Shown: in pieces, positions 32,448-41,602 of the stretch
Numbering within the stretch: the stretch's first letter is position 1
How the letters are laid out: each line of letters opens with the position of its first letter
Assembly: GCA_000193795.2 (NCBI GenBank)
Contig: AEPI01000127.1
Location: forward strand, 1 to 51,435
Direction of reading: 5' to 3'
Length of the DNA: 51,435 bases
DNA from: Neisseria lactamica NS19
GTDB taxonomy: Bacteria; Pseudomonadota; Gammaproteobacteria; Burkholderiales; Neisseriaceae
The notes under the pieces: generated by a model
What the model was told of the DNA's origin: nothing
The model's input: the letters and a program-made list of their open reading frames with translations, nothing else
Databases searched by the model: none
Translations under genes and position numbers: made by a program

Positions 32448-33563
32448 ATGAAAGTAGGTTTCGTCGGCTGGCGCGGTATGGTCGGTTCGGTTTTGATGCA
32501 GCGTATGAAAGAAGAAAACGACTTCGCCCACATTCCCGAAGCGTTTTTCTTTACCACTTCCAACGTCGGCGGCGCAGCCCCTGATTTCGGTCAGGCGGCT
32601 AAAACGTTATTGGACGCGAACAACGTTGCCGAACTGGCAAAAATGGACATCATCGTTACCTGCCAAGGCGGCGATTACACCAAATCCGTCTTCCAAGCCC
32701 TGCGCGACAGCGGCTGGAACGGTTACTGGATTGACGCGGCATCCTCGCTGCGTATGAAAGACGACGCGATTATCGTCCTCGACCCCGTCAACCGCAACGT
32801 CATCGACAACGGTTTGAAAAACGGCGTGAAAAACTACATCGGCGGCAACTGCACTGTCTCCCTGATGCTGATGGCTTTGGGCGGCCTGTTCCAAAACGAT
32901 TTGGTCGAATGGGCGACCAGCATGACCTACCAAGCCGCTTCCGGCGCGGGCGCGAAAAACATGCGCGAACTCATCAGCGGTATGGGGGCGATTCACGCCC
33001 AAGTGGCGGACGAGCTTGCCGATCCTTCTAGCGCGATTCTCGACATCGACCGCAAAGTGTCCGACTTCCTGCGCAGCGAAGACTATCCGAAAGCCAATTT
33101 CGGCGTACCGCTCGCCGGCAGCCTGATTCCGTGGATTGACGTGGATTTGGGCAACGGTCAGTCCAAAGAAGAATGGAAAGGCGGCGCGGAAACCAACAAA
33201 ATCCTCGGCCGCAGCGGCAATCCGACCGTAATCGACGGTTTGTGCGTCCGCATCGGCTCTATGCGCTGCCACAGCCAAGCCATCACCCTGAAGTTGAAAA
33301 AAGACCTGCCCGTTTCCGAAATCGAAGCGATTTTGGCAGGTGCGAACGACTGGGTGAAAGTCATCCCCAACGAAAAAGAAGCCAGCATCCACGAGCTGAC
33401 GCCCGCCAAAGTTACCGGCACGCTGTCCGTTCCTGTCGGACGCATCCGCAAACTGGGTATGGGCGGCGAATACATCAGCGCGTTCACCGTCGGCGACCAA
33501 CTCTTGTGGGGCGCGGCCGAACCGCTGCGCCGCGTGCTGCGTATCGTGTTGGGCAGCCTGTAA
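32448..33563 (+). CDS. asd: Aspartate-semialdehyde dehydrogenase
   Basis: 371 residues, the long gamma/beta-proteobacterial class. It makes aspartate semialdehyde for lysine, diaminopimelate, threonine and methionine. NADP fingerprint GWRGMVGSVLMQRM, the catalytic Cys in GGNCTVSLM, and the acid/base His in IGSMRCHSQAIT are intact. AAGGAGCAACACA precedes the ATG. Confidence 0.97.
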   Translation: MKVGFVGWRGMVGSVLMQRMKEENDFAHIPEAFFFTTSNVGGAAPDFGQAAKTLLDANNVAELAKMDIIVTCQGGDYTKSVFQALRDSGWNGYWIDAASSLRMKDDAIIVLDPVNRNVIDNGLKNGVKNYIGGNCTVSLMLMALGGLFQNDLVEWATSMTYQAASGAGAKNMRELISGMGAIHAQVADELADPSSAILDIDRKVSDFLRSEDYPKANFGVPLAGSLIPWIDVDLGNGQSKEEWKGGAETNKILGRSGNPTVIDGLCVRIGSMRCHSQAITLKLKKDLPVSEIEAILAGANDWVKVIPNEKEASIHELTPAKVTGTLSVPVGRIRKLGMGGEYISAFTVGDQLLWGAAEPLRRVLRIVLGSL

Positions 33564-33580
33564 GCCAGATTTGAATAAAA

Positions 33581-33616
33581 AATGCCGTCTGAAACCTGTT
33601 TCAGACGGCATTTTCC
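33581..33616. terminator. Bidirectional inverted uptake-sequence terminator after asd
   Basis: AAAAAATGCCGTCTGAA, short loop, TTCAGACGGCATTTT between convergent genes. Confidence 0.85.
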
Positions 33617-33656
33617 TTGCAATCCCGGTTAACCGGAATTCCGATAAGGCAAGCGT

Positions 33657-34187
33657 TCACGCCAGCAACATTTCCTGCATCAGCTTCATGCCCCACTGCC
33701 AACCGCCGAGCTTGCCGTTCAAACTGCCCAGATGCGGGGACAACAAAAGGCGGGCGTTCCACGTATCTGCCTGTTTTTGCGCCCAACCGCGCGGCACGCC
33801 CCCGTGTTCGGGTACAACCAATGCGGCACGGCAAGGACAGCGGACGCGTTGGAAGGTGTGTTCCGCATCATCGGAGAAAATATCGGGACGCTGCGGTACA
33901 AGGATGATGTTGGAGATTTTCTTCCGTGTCAGGATGTCTGCCCGATACAGCCACGCCAAGAATGCGGCCGCGCCCGCACCGTGTGCGACAACGGCGATAT
34001 GCCTGCCCTGTATCCGTTCGAATGCCGTCTGAAGCCCTGCCCGCCATTCCCCTATACTTTGACCGGCCGATGCTTCGGACATCTGCACGACGGGATAACT
34101 GACCGCCCAACGGTCTATCCACATCTGATCCTCTCCGGCATCGCGTATCAGCCAAAGCGTCAAATCTTCGAGTTCAAAACCCTGCAT
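33657..34187 (-). CDS. RBBP9/YdeN-like alpha/beta-hydrolase fold protein lacking the usual nucleophile
   Basis: 176 residues, the size of the serine-hydrolase RBBP9 family. The fold is recognisable: WIDRWAVSYP, IGEWRAGLQTAFERIQGRHIAVVAHGAGAAAFLAWL, VRCPCRAALVVPEHG, LLLSPHLGSLNG. The nucleophile elbow, usually GHSxG or HSxG, reads A68-H69-G70-A71-G72, so the Ser is replaced by Gly (codon GGT; AGT would be Ser). It may be a non-catalytic binding protein or inactivated. It sits 10 nt after the small membrane protein gene, in one string with xth. Confidence 0.75.
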   Translation of the reverse strand: MQGFELEDLTLWLIRDAGEDQMWIDRWAVSYPVVQMSEASAGQSIGEWRAGLQTAFERIQGRHIAVVAHGAGAAAFLAWLYRADILTRKKISNIILVPQRPDIFSDDAEHTFQRVRCPCRAALVVPEHGGVPRGWAQKQADTWNARLLLSPHLGSLNGKLGGWQWGMKLMQEMLLA

Positions 34188-34197
34188 ACCGCCCCGC

Positions 34198-34542
34198 CTA
34201 TTTCAGCAGGTCCCGAAGGGTAAAGGCAATGAGCAGTGAAGCGGGTACGCTCAATATGGCGCAGACGGTCAGGCAGACAAAAATATTCACCACCCGCCGC
34301 CAGCCTTTCCAATCCAAACATTTGGACGCAATCAGCAGGCAGGGCAGACAAATCAGCAGCCACACCAACGCCCACGTCGGATTTGCCTTGGTCGGCGCAA
34401 GCCAGCCCTGCATCCGCGACAGCATAAACACCGCCCACACCAGCATAGGCAACACAAATGCCGCCACGACCCACGCCGCGCCTATTCCTGTTTTTCCGTC
34501 CACATTCCAATCATATTTACCCAAAACCTTATTCGGCAGCAT
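34198..34542 (-). CDS. Small integral membrane protein, unknown function
   Basis: 114 residues with three helices (IGAAWVVAAFVLPMLVWAVFMLS, TWALVWLLICLPCLLIAS, VVNIFVCLTVCAILSVPASLLIAF). A KCLDWKGWRR loop separates the last two. No family is recognised. Its start overlaps the end of the AP endonuclease gene by 14 nt; ATG 34542 was taken because GGAG lies 7 nt before it, though ATG 34548 is also in frame. Confidence 0.75.
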   Translation of the reverse strand: MLPNKVLGKYDWNVDGKTGIGAAWVVAAFVLPMLVWAVFMLSRMQGWLAPTKANPTWALVWLLICLPCLLIASKCLDWKGWRRVVNIFVCLTVCAILSVPASLLIAFTLRDLLK

Positions 34543-35308
34543 AGTCATACTCCACGACCAGCGGCGCGTGGTCGGAAAATTTTTCGTCTTTATAAACATG
34601 TGCGGACACGGCTTTGGCGGCGAGTTCGGGCGTAACCATCTGATAATCGATGCGCCACCCGACATCTTTCGCATACGCCTGCCCTCGGTTGCTCCACCAA
34701 GTGTAACCCGGATTGTCGGGATAAAGCGTACGCCACATATCCGTCCAGCCGAGCGTATGGATGACTTTGCCTATCCACTCGCGCTCTTCAGGCAGGAAGC
34801 CCGAATTTTTCCGGTTGCCTTTCCAGTTTTTCAGGTCGATGTTTTGGTGGGCGATGTTCCAGTCTCCGCAAACAACAATGTCGCGCCCTTCGTTTTTCAT
34901 CGCTTCGAGCATAGGGTAAAACGCATCGAGGAAACGGTATTTCACCTGCTGGCGTTCTTCCGCACTGCTTCCGCTGGGCAAATAAAGCGAAATGACGCTC
35001 AACCTGCCGAAATCGCAACGCACAAACCGCCCTTCGCTGTCGAATTCTTCAATGCCCATACCGATTTGCACATTGTCTGGTTTGCGTTTGCTGTACACCG
35101 CCACGCCGCTGTAACCGCGTTTTTCGGCACAATGCCAATGCCCGTGCATCCCGTGCGGATTTTTCATATCGGCAGACAAATCGGCTTCCTGCGCTTTGAG
35201 TTCCTGCACGCAGACAATGTCCGCGCCCGATGCGGCGATGTATTCGTAAAATCCTTTTTTGTAGGCGGAGCGGATGCCGTTGACGTTGGCAGAAATGATT
35301 TTAAGCAT
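34529..35308 (-). CDS. xth: Exonuclease III-family AP endonuclease
   Basis: 259 residues. It nicks DNA at abasic sites in base-excision repair. Motifs are intact: NVNGIRSAYKKG, QELKAQEADL (metal Glu), GDWNIAHQNIDL (catalytic D-x-N), GWRIDYQMVTP, SDHAPLVVEYD (final D-H). Neisseria has two such enzymes, and the one in this gene setting is, as I recall, the AP endonuclease NApe rather than the 3'-phosphodiesterase NExo. First gene of a three-gene string. Confidence 0.94.
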   Translation of the reverse strand: MLKIISANVNGIRSAYKKGFYEYIAASGADIVCVQELKAQEADLSADMKNPHGMHGHWHCAEKRGYSGVAVYSKRKPDNVQIGMGIEEFDSEGRFVRCDFGRLSVISLYLPSGSSAEERQQVKYRFLDAFYPMLEAMKNEGRDIVVCGDWNIAHQNIDLKNWKGNRKNSGFLPEEREWIGKVIHTLGWTDMWRTLYPDNPGYTWWSNRGQAYAKDVGWRIDYQMVTPELAAKAVSAHVYKDEKFSDHAPLVVEYDYAAE

Positions 35309-35390
35309 AATAAAAATAAGTTCTCACAATAAAAATGCCGTCTGAACAAAAAAGGGCAAAATGCGGCACATTTACCCTTTTCGATGGATT

Positions 35391-36812
35391 TTAACCGCGC
35401 CGCCAAGTCGTGCCGCCGGCGTTGTCTTCCAAAATGATTTTGTGTTCGTTCAGAAGGTCGCGGATGAGGTCGGATTCCGCCCAGTTTTTATCCGCGCGCG
35501 CCTGTTTGCGGCGGGCGATCAAGTCGTCGATTTCCTCGTTGGAGAGGCCGTCTGAAACCGCGCCGCCTTGCAGAAACCCGGTCGGATCGCGTTGCAGCAA
35601 ACCGATGATGCCGCCCAAGGCTTTCAGGCAGCCGGCGAGGTGCGCATCATTGGTTTTGTTCACTTCTCCTGCCAGTTCGAACAGCACGGCAACGGCTTCA
35701 ACCGTGCCGAAATCGTCATTCATGGCGGCGTAGAAGCGGCGGGTGTAGTCGTTGGCGTTTTCAGACAAATCAAACGCGGCGGCAGGCGTGTTTTTCAAGG
35801 TGGTGTATAGACGGGTCAACGCACCTTTCGCATCATCCAAATGCGCGTCGGAGTAGTTCAGCGGACTGCGGTAGTGGGCGCGCAGGATGAAGAAACGCAC
35901 GACTTCGGGGTCGTATTGTTTCAACACTTCGCAGATGGTGAAGAAGTTGCCCAACGATTTGGACATTTTTTCGCCGTCCACACGGATGAAACCGTTGTGC
36001 AGCCAGTATTTGACGTGGCTGGCAATGCTTTGGCCGTGATGGGTTTGCGCGTGATGATGACCGCAGGTATGCCCCGTCGCGCCGACGCTTTGGGCGATTT
36101 CGTTTTCATGGTGCGGGAACTGCAAATCCGCGCCGCCGCCGTGGATGTCGAACGTATCGCCGAACAGGTTTTCACTCATCGCGGAACATTCGATGTGCCA
36201 ACCCGGACGGCCCCTGCCCCACGGGCTTTCCCACGCCGGTTCGCCTGCTTTCGCCGCTTTCCACAACACAAAATCAAGCGGATCGCGTTTGAAACCGTCC
36301 ACTTCCACACGCTCGCCCGCGCGCAGGTCGTCCAGCGATTTGCCCGATAATTGTCCGTAAGCGGCAAACTCGCGCACGGCGTAGTAAACGTCGCCGTTTG
36401 CGGCAGGATATGCCTTGCCGTTTTGAATCAGGGTCTCAATCATGGCAATCATTTGCGGGATGTTTTCCGTCGCCTTCGGCTCAATGTCCGGACGCAACAC
36501 GCCCAAAGCATCGGCATCTTCATGCATAGCCTGAATGAAACGCGCGGTCAGTTCGCCGATGGTTTCGCCGTTTTCAGCCGCGCGGGCAATGATTTTGTCG
36601 TCGATGTCGGTGATATTGCGCACATAAGTGAGCGGATAGCCGCACTCGCGCAACCAGCGGGCAATCATATCGAACACCACCATCACGCGGGCGTGTCCCA
36701 AATGGCAATAATCATAAACGGTCATACCGCAAACGTACATACGCACGTTTTCAGGGTCGATGGGGGTAAAGGGTTCTTTTTGACGGGTAAGGGTGTTGTA
36801 GAGGGTAGTCAT
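35391..36812 (-). CDS. cysS: Cysteinyl-tRNA synthetase
   Basis: 473 residues. HIGH-like YDYCHLGHARV, zinc ligands beginning with the Cys of VCGMTVYDY, and KMSKS (GEKMSKSLGNFF) are intact. Start ATG 36812 gives MTTLYNTLTRQKE; ATG 36818 and TTG 36821 are also in frame. No clear ribosome site precedes either. It begins 16 nt after the restriction endonuclease stop, so this essential gene probably relies on transcription through the restriction-modification genes or on a promoter within them. Confidence 0.96.
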   Translation of the reverse strand: MTTLYNTLTRQKEPFTPIDPENVRMYVCGMTVYDYCHLGHARVMVVFDMIARWLRECGYPLTYVRNITDIDDKIIARAAENGETIGELTARFIQAMHEDADALGVLRPDIEPKATENIPQMIAMIETLIQNGKAYPAANGDVYYAVREFAAYGQLSGKSLDDLRAGERVEVDGFKRDPLDFVLWKAAKAGEPAWESPWGRGRPGWHIECSAMSENLFGDTFDIHGGGADLQFPHHENEIAQSVGATGHTCGHHHAQTHHGQSIASHVKYWLHNGFIRVDGEKMSKSLGNFFTICEVLKQYDPEVVRFFILRAHYRSPLNYSDAHLDDAKGALTRLYTTLKNTPAAAFDLSENANDYTRRFYAAMNDDFGTVEAVAVLFELAGEVNKTNDAHLAGCLKALGGIIGLLQRDPTGFLQGGAVSDGLSNEEIDDLIARRKQARADKNWAESDLIRDLLNEHKIILEDNAGGTTWRRG

Positions 36813-36827
36813 ATTCATCAAGTAAGT

Positions 36828-37880
36828 TTAGAAATGGGTAACAGTAATGTTATATCCGCGATTTTGGGCGAAATCTAAAAATTCATTGGCTTCATTAATG
36901 GCTGGAAATTCACGCATGATTTCAGTTTTAATATTTTCCAACAACGCTTCTGCAATCGGATATTGGCCTCTCAATGCTTTTTCGTACCAACGTATCAAAT
37001 CGTCCTCGGTTACGATGTTTTGAATCCGGCTTTTCCAGCCTATTTGTGTCAGTAATGAAACAATCACTGATTGTTCTGCCTTTTTGCAGACAATGACGAT
37101 TTTATCCGCGCTGATGGAGGATACAATATCTTCAGCCAACTCTTCATCTAAAGAAAGATGTTTGACTTGTATGGCCAATCCGAAGTTAGACCACATATCC
37201 AACCCTCTATCGGCAGCATTGGTTACGCCTACACGATGGATTTTTGCAGGAAGTTTTAAATGCCCATTTTTGGGAATAGAGATAATTTTTTCGGCAAAAT
37301 CTTGATATTCCTCCCATAAAAACAGGTTTTCCTTAGGAAAATCTATTGAAACCGTTATACCTAATTCTGAAACCAATGCATCAAATAACGCATAAACAAC
37401 AATTTCATATATCTTGTCTATACTTCTTTTCAATCCCGGCTCGAGCCAAAATAAATTTAGAAATTCGGATAGTTGGAAAGAGTATCTGTCTGCATTGCCG
37501 ACATAAGCCAATGCTTCGCTCATTTGGGAAAAACGATTGAAAAACTGTTTATAAATATACGATTCCACTCCGCCGTCCGATTGTCTGTTTAATGTTCCCA
37601 AAACCATTAGTTTCTCAGGCGGCATTGCATTTTTTTCAAACAGATTATCTTGGAATTTTGCCGATGAAGTAGAAATCCGCCCTAAAAACCGACGGCAGAT
37701 CTCATCCCTCCAGCGTTTAGATTGATTGCGGTAAGTATCTAAATTTAGGAAATCCAACTGCTTGATACAACGGTCATGATATAAAATTTCTGCAATTTGA
37801 ATGGGTTTATAAAGGTGGACACGGGATTTTTTGATAATGCCGTCCAATGCTTCTTTGGCTTGCTGTTCTTCAAACGTCAT
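36828..37880 (-). CDS. Type II restriction endonuclease, HaeII-like (RGCGCY-type)
   Basis: 350 residues, almost the length I recall for HaeII (about 352). A variant PD-(D/E)xK site fits: D228 in RGLDMWSNFGLAIQVK and Q238-V-K240. The N-terminal AKEALDGIIKKSRVHLYKPIQIAEILYHDR and RWRDEICRRFLG fit my memory of the HaeII family. Isoschizomers of HaeII (NgoAI/NgoBI) are known in gonococci; specificity is inferred and not shown by the sequence. Base composition is clearly more AT-rich than neighbours, a sign of transfer. Its ATG overlaps the methyltransferase stop (ATGA). No frameshift or early stop is seen in it. Confidence 0.75.
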   Translation of the reverse strand: MTFEEQQAKEALDGIIKKSRVHLYKPIQIAEILYHDRCIKQLDFLNLDTYRNQSKRWRDEICRRFLGRISTSSAKFQDNLFEKNAMPPEKLMVLGTLNRQSDGGVESYIYKQFFNRFSQMSEALAYVGNADRYSFQLSEFLNLFWLEPGLKRSIDKIYEIVVYALFDALVSELGITVSIDFPKENLFLWEEYQDFAEKIISIPKNGHLKLPAKIHRVGVTNAADRGLDMWSNFGLAIQVKHLSLDEELAEDIVSSISADKIVIVCKKAEQSVIVSLLTQIGWKSRIQNIVTEDDLIRWYEKALRGQYPIAEALLENIKTEIMREFPAINEANEFLDFAQNRGYNITVTHF

Positions 37881-38825
37881 CCTGCCTCCAATAAATCCAA
37901 TTGCCCTTTTTGTTCGACCTTGCCGGAAAGAGAAGCGAGCATATTTTCCGCGATGGCTTCTATTACAGGGACGGATACAGAATTTCCGGCTACTTTCCTG
38001 ACTTGCGAGTAGGGGATATTGATTTCAAAATCATCGGGAAAACCTTGTAATCTTAACATTTCCCTTCCTGTTAGCCTTCTTACTCCGTTTACCACCAAAT
38101 AATTGTAACTTCCCCCGGCCCTTAAGGCACAGGAATATGGAAGTGCGGAAACATTCCCGCCAATATTTTCATGCCAAATTGATGGGGTGGGAGGGGCTTT
38201 TTTTAAGGCTGCCAAACGTTTTTGTTTCAAGGCATCTGATAAAAAATAGCTTGGTTCGACATCTCGATCGTTTTCCAGCAGATCGCCCAATGGCCGATAT
38301 TGGTTTATGGGTTCGGGAAAGTAAAAAGGGATGTTGTCTGAAAAACCAACAATATAAATTCTTTCGCGTTTTTGCGGCAATCCGAAATCCAAAGTATTTA
38401 AAACCTTAAAATAAACCGTATAACCAAGCTGTTTAAGGGTTTCTAAAATAATACGGAAAGTCCTGCCCGAATCGTGCGTAGTCAGCCGCTTAACGTTTTC
38501 CAGAAGAAAAGCCTTCGGCTGTTTGGTTTTCAGGATTTCGGCAATATTGAAAAACAATGTCCCGCGCGTATCTTCAAATCCCAATCCCTTACCTGCGATA
38601 CTGAAAGGTTGGCACGGAAATCCCGCAAGCAGAATATCATGATCGGGAATATCTGAAGGATCGATGCCGTTAATGTCGCCAAAAAGGTTTTTCTCCAAAG
38701 TTTGCTTCATACATTTGTCGGGCATATTTGTCCCATTCCGATGAGAATACATTGGTGCACCCGTATTTTTCAAAGCCTAGGCGTATTCCGCCAATGCCTG
38801 AAAATAAATCTATTGTTTTGTACAT
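37877..38825 (-). pseudogene. DNA (cytosine-5) methyltransferase, frameshifted near the N-terminus
   Basis: Read across a 1-nt shift it is a normal C5 methyltransferase of about 315 residues. The first frame from ATG 38825 carries motif I (TIDLFSGIGGIRLGFE) up to residue 48, then ends at a TAA (38672-38670) after 51 codons. The other frame carries PCQ (LLAGFPCQPFSIAG), ENV, QKRERIYIVG, RRLTGREMLRLQGFPD and GNSVSVPV to 37877. The shift is an extra A in AAAAA at 38681-38685 (plus strand); four would give GEKPFGDIN. It is the partner of the HaeII-like endonuclease. Truncation would leave the host DNA unprotected unless the endonuclease is also inactive, another enzyme protects, or this is a sequence error. 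Confidence 0.88.
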
Positions 38826-38859
38826 AGCACATCTCTGCAGAATGAGCCGCCTGAAAACT

Positions 38860-38871
38860 TTCAGACGGCAT
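38860..38871 (-). repeat. DNA uptake sequence with a half-matched partner
   Basis: TTCAGACGGCAT, with GCCGCCTGAAAA just before it, forming an imperfect hairpin 8 nt past the obg stop that could end obg transcription. Confidence 0.7.
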
Positions 38872-38878
38872 TGTCCTT

Positions 38879-40033
38879 TTACTCCGGCTTAAACACGCCC
38901 GTATCCGTTTTAGGCTGCTGTTCGATAATTTCAACGTTTGCCGCCGCTTTCTCCGCTTCGACTTTTTCAACTTCCAAGCGTTTTTTCTCGGTCAGATATT
39001 GGTTGATTTGGTGTACCAATTCCTGCGTGCCTTGGTGGGTCAGCGCGCTGATTTGGAAGAAGCGCGGGGTTTTTATATCGAATTGGAAGCGGTCGTCCGG
39101 TTTCGGGTAGTCCCAGCCGATGGCTTCGAGAAAGGCGGCAGTACGCGCTTGGGCTTCTTCTTCATCGAGCATATCGAGTTTATTCAGTACCAGCCAGCGC
39201 GGTTTGCCGTAGAGTTCTTCGTCGTATTTGCGTAATTCGTTGATGATGGCGAGGGCTTCTTCGGCGGGGTTGGCGGTTTCGTCGAAGGGCGCCAAATCGA
39301 CGACATGCAGCAATAATCCGGTGCGCGATAAGTGTTTGAGGAAACGATGCCCCAAACCCGCGCCTTCTGCCGCGCCTTCAATCAGGCCGGGAATATCCGC
39401 CATCACGAAGCTGTGGTTTTCGTCGATGCGTACCACGCCCAAGTTCGGATGCAGGGTGGTAAAGGGGTAGTTGGCAATTTTGGGGCGGGCGGCGGAGACG
39501 GCGGTAATCAGGGTGGATTTGCCGGCGTTGGGCATACCCAATAAGCCGACATCGGCAAGGACTTTGAGTTCGAGTTGCAGGGAACGGGTTTCGCCTTCTT
39601 CGCCGGGCGTGGATTGTTTGGGCGCGCGGTTGACGGAGGATTTGAAGTGGATGTTGCCCAAGCCGCCTTTGCCGCCTTTGGCGAGGCAGACGCGCTGACC
39701 GTGGTAGGTGAGGTCGGCAACGATTTCACCGGTATCGAGGTCGCGGATAAGGGTACCGACGGGCATTTTGAGGACGATGTCGTCCGCCCCTGCGCCGTAG
39801 CGGTCGGAGCCGTGGCCTTTTTCGCCGTTTTTGGCCTGGTAGCGTTTGACGAAGCGGTATTCGACGAGGGTGTTGGTGTTTTCGTCGGCTTCCGCCCAGA
39901 CGCTGCCGCCTTTGCCGCCGTCGCCGCCGTCGGGGCCGCCGCGCGGTACGAATTTTTCGCGGCGGAAACTGGTTGCGCCATTACCGCCTTTGCCTGCGGC
40001 GACTTCGATTTTTGCTTCGTCGATGAATTTCAT
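38879..40033 (-). CDS. obg: Obg GTPase
   Basis: 384 residues. Obg/CgtA is an essential GTPase of 50S ribosome assembly and stress control. The Gly-rich Obg fold (GKGGNGATSFRREKFVPRGGPDGGDGGKGG) precedes the G domain: P-loop GMPNAGKSTL, DIPGLIEGA, NKLDML. A charged C-terminal tail ends at 38879. Upstream on the minus strand, TATAAT (40125-40120) may be its promoter. Confidence 0.97.
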   Translation of the reverse strand: MKFIDEAKIEVAAGKGGNGATSFRREKFVPRGGPDGGDGGKGGSVWAEADENTNTLVEYRFVKRYQAKNGEKGHGSDRYGAGADDIVLKMPVGTLIRDLDTGEIVADLTYHGQRVCLAKGGKGGLGNIHFKSSVNRAPKQSTPGEEGETRSLQLELKVLADVGLLGMPNAGKSTLITAVSAARPKIANYPFTTLHPNLGVVRIDENHSFVMADIPGLIEGAAEGAGLGHRFLKHLSRTGLLLHVVDLAPFDETANPAEEALAIINELRKYDEELYGKPRWLVLNKLDMLDEEEAQARTAAFLEAIGWDYPKPDDRFQFDIKTPRFFQISALTHQGTQELVHQINQYLTEKKRLEVEKVEAEKAAANVEIIEQQPKTDTGVFKPE

Positions 40034-40091
40034 TCAATGCTCTTGTTTGTTGGTTTCAAATAGGGTTTCAGGCGGATTGCCGTATGTTTTG

Positions 40092-40103
40092 ATGCCGTCT
40101 GAA
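40092..40103 (+). repeat. DNA uptake sequence (single)
   Basis: Exact ATGCCGTCTGAA in the obg leader region. Confidence 0.88.
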
Positions 40104-40320
40104 CAGATTTTCCGCCGGTATTATAAGGTATAAGCGATTTTTCACATACCGTGGGGCGGCGATCCGCCCTGCCCGCCCCGATGGTTTTGAAACGAATCTG
40201 CACCCTGAAGGCAAAATATGCCTGCCGCCTCCGGCACAAGCGCGCCTTGCCGATATGGCGTTAATCGGGTCTTGCCGGACGGAAAACCATCCCTGCGCAC
40301 ACCGCCGAAGCAGCAAAAGA

Positions 40321-41205
40321 CTAAATCAAATCTTTGTTTTTACAATATAAAGCAAAATCGTACAAAGCCTTTTTGCCCTCGCCCGTGATTTTGGCGGCAA
40401 GCTCCGCCGCCTGTTTGGTCGGCAGTTCTGCCGCAAGGATTTTCATCACATTTTGCGCGGACTCGGACAAGCCTTCGTGTTTTTCATCCTGCGCCGGATA
40501 AAGCACCAACACCATCTCGCCGCGCGATTGGTTGCCGTCTGCCGCCAATGCCGTCTGAAGCTCTCCGGGCGTGCCGCTCAAAAACGTTTCAAACGTTTTC
40601 GTGATTTCGCGCGCCAGCATTAATCGGCGTTCGGGGAGCAGTTCCGCCATATCGGCAAGCGTTGCCCCGATGCGGTGCGGCGTTTCAAACATCACGACGG
40701 GGAACGCCGTCCGCACCCATTGGGCAAACAATTTCCTGCGTTCGCCCGATTTCGGCGGCACAAAACCGTTGAAATAAAAATCGGATTCTTCCACACCCGC
40801 CACGCTCAAAGCCGCCATCACCGCGCTTGCGCCGACAACGGGGACGACTTTAAACCCTGCCTCGCGCACGCGGCGGGCGAGTTTCGCGCCCGGGTCGCAC
40901 ACGGCCGGCGTACCCGCATCGGAAACCTGCGCCACAACCATGCCGTCTGAAAGACAGCCGATAATCTTGTCCGCCATCTGCCGTTCGTTGTGTTCGCGCA
41001 CGCTGATAAGTTTGCCCTGAATGCCGTACGCGCTCAAAAGCTGCGCAGTAACGCGCGTGTCCTCGGCGCAAACAACGTCCGCCGCCTGTAAGACCGCCAA
41101 AGCCCGCAGGGTAATGTCAGCCAAATTGCCGATGGGCGTGGCAACCACGTATAATGCCCCTCCGACGACGCTGTCGGAGGCTTTCTGCAAGTGTTTCTGA
41201 AACAT
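40321..41205 (-). CDS. rsmI: 16S rRNA (cytidine1402-2'-O)-methyltransferase
   Basis: 294 residues. The tetrapyrrole-methylase fold is evident: ALYVVATPIGNLADITLRALAVL, CAEDTRVTAQLLSAYGI, VSDAGTPAVCDPGA, VVGASAVMAALSVAG, FETPHRIGATLADM. RsmI modifies C1402 at the decoding centre. Divergent from yraN, with a single uptake sequence (41210-41221) just before its start, in the usual conserved rsmI/yraN/gmhA/dolP neighbourhood. Confidence 0.95.
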   Translation of the reverse strand: MFQKHLQKASDSVVGGALYVVATPIGNLADITLRALAVLQAADVVCAEDTRVTAQLLSAYGIQGKLISVREHNERQMADKIIGCLSDGMVVAQVSDAGTPAVCDPGAKLARRVREAGFKVVPVVGASAVMAALSVAGVEESDFYFNGFVPPKSGERRKLFAQWVRTAFPVVMFETPHRIGATLADMAELLPERRLMLAREITKTFETFLSGTPGELQTALAADGNQSRGEMVLVLYPAQDEKHEGLSESAQNVMKILAAELPTKQAAELAAKITGEGKKALYDFALYCKNKDLI

Positions 41206-41250
41206 AAGAATGCCGTCTGAAAAACAAACATTATAAAGGCTAAACCGATT

Positions 41251-41598
41251 ATGCGCCTAAACCACAAACAGGGCGAGGCAGGCGAAGATGCCGCGCTCGC
41301 CTTCCTCCTGTCCCAAGGCTGCACGCTGCTTGCCCGCAACTGGCACTGCGCCTACGGCGAAATCGACCTCGTCGTCAAAAACGGCGGTATGATACTGTTT
41401 GTTGAAGTAAAATATCGCAAAAACGGGCGGTTCGGCGGTGCGGCATACAGCATTTCCCCGTCCAAATTATTGAAACTGCAACGAAGTGTAGAGTATTATC
41501 TGCAACAGAACAGGCTGACAAACGTACCGTGCCGCCTCGACGCGGTACTGATTGAAGGAAACCGCCCGCCGGAGTGGATACAGAATATTACAGGTTGA
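41251..41598 (+). CDS. yraN: YraN (UPF0102) putative endonuclease-like protein
   Basis: 115 residues. Family motifs: GEAGEDAALAFLLSQGCTLLARNW, GEIDLVVK, and FVEVKYRKNGRFGGA with the E-x-K of a PD-(D/E)xK-like fold. Biochemical role unknown; the fold resembles Holliday-junction resolvases. Four nt before gmhA, so likely one operon with gmhA and dolP. Confidence 0.93.
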   Translation: MRLNHKQGEAGEDAALAFLLSQGCTLLARNWHCAYGEIDLVVKNGGMILFVEVKYRKNGRFGGAAYSISPSKLLKLQRSVEYYLQQNRLTNVPCRLDAVLIEGNRPPEWIQNITG

Positions 41599-41602
41599 CG
41601 AT

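Noticed and set aside
38681..38685. Phase-variable switch of the methyltransferase through the A5 run
   Set aside because: A five-base tract is too short for frequent slippage; a fixed frameshift or sequence error is more likely.
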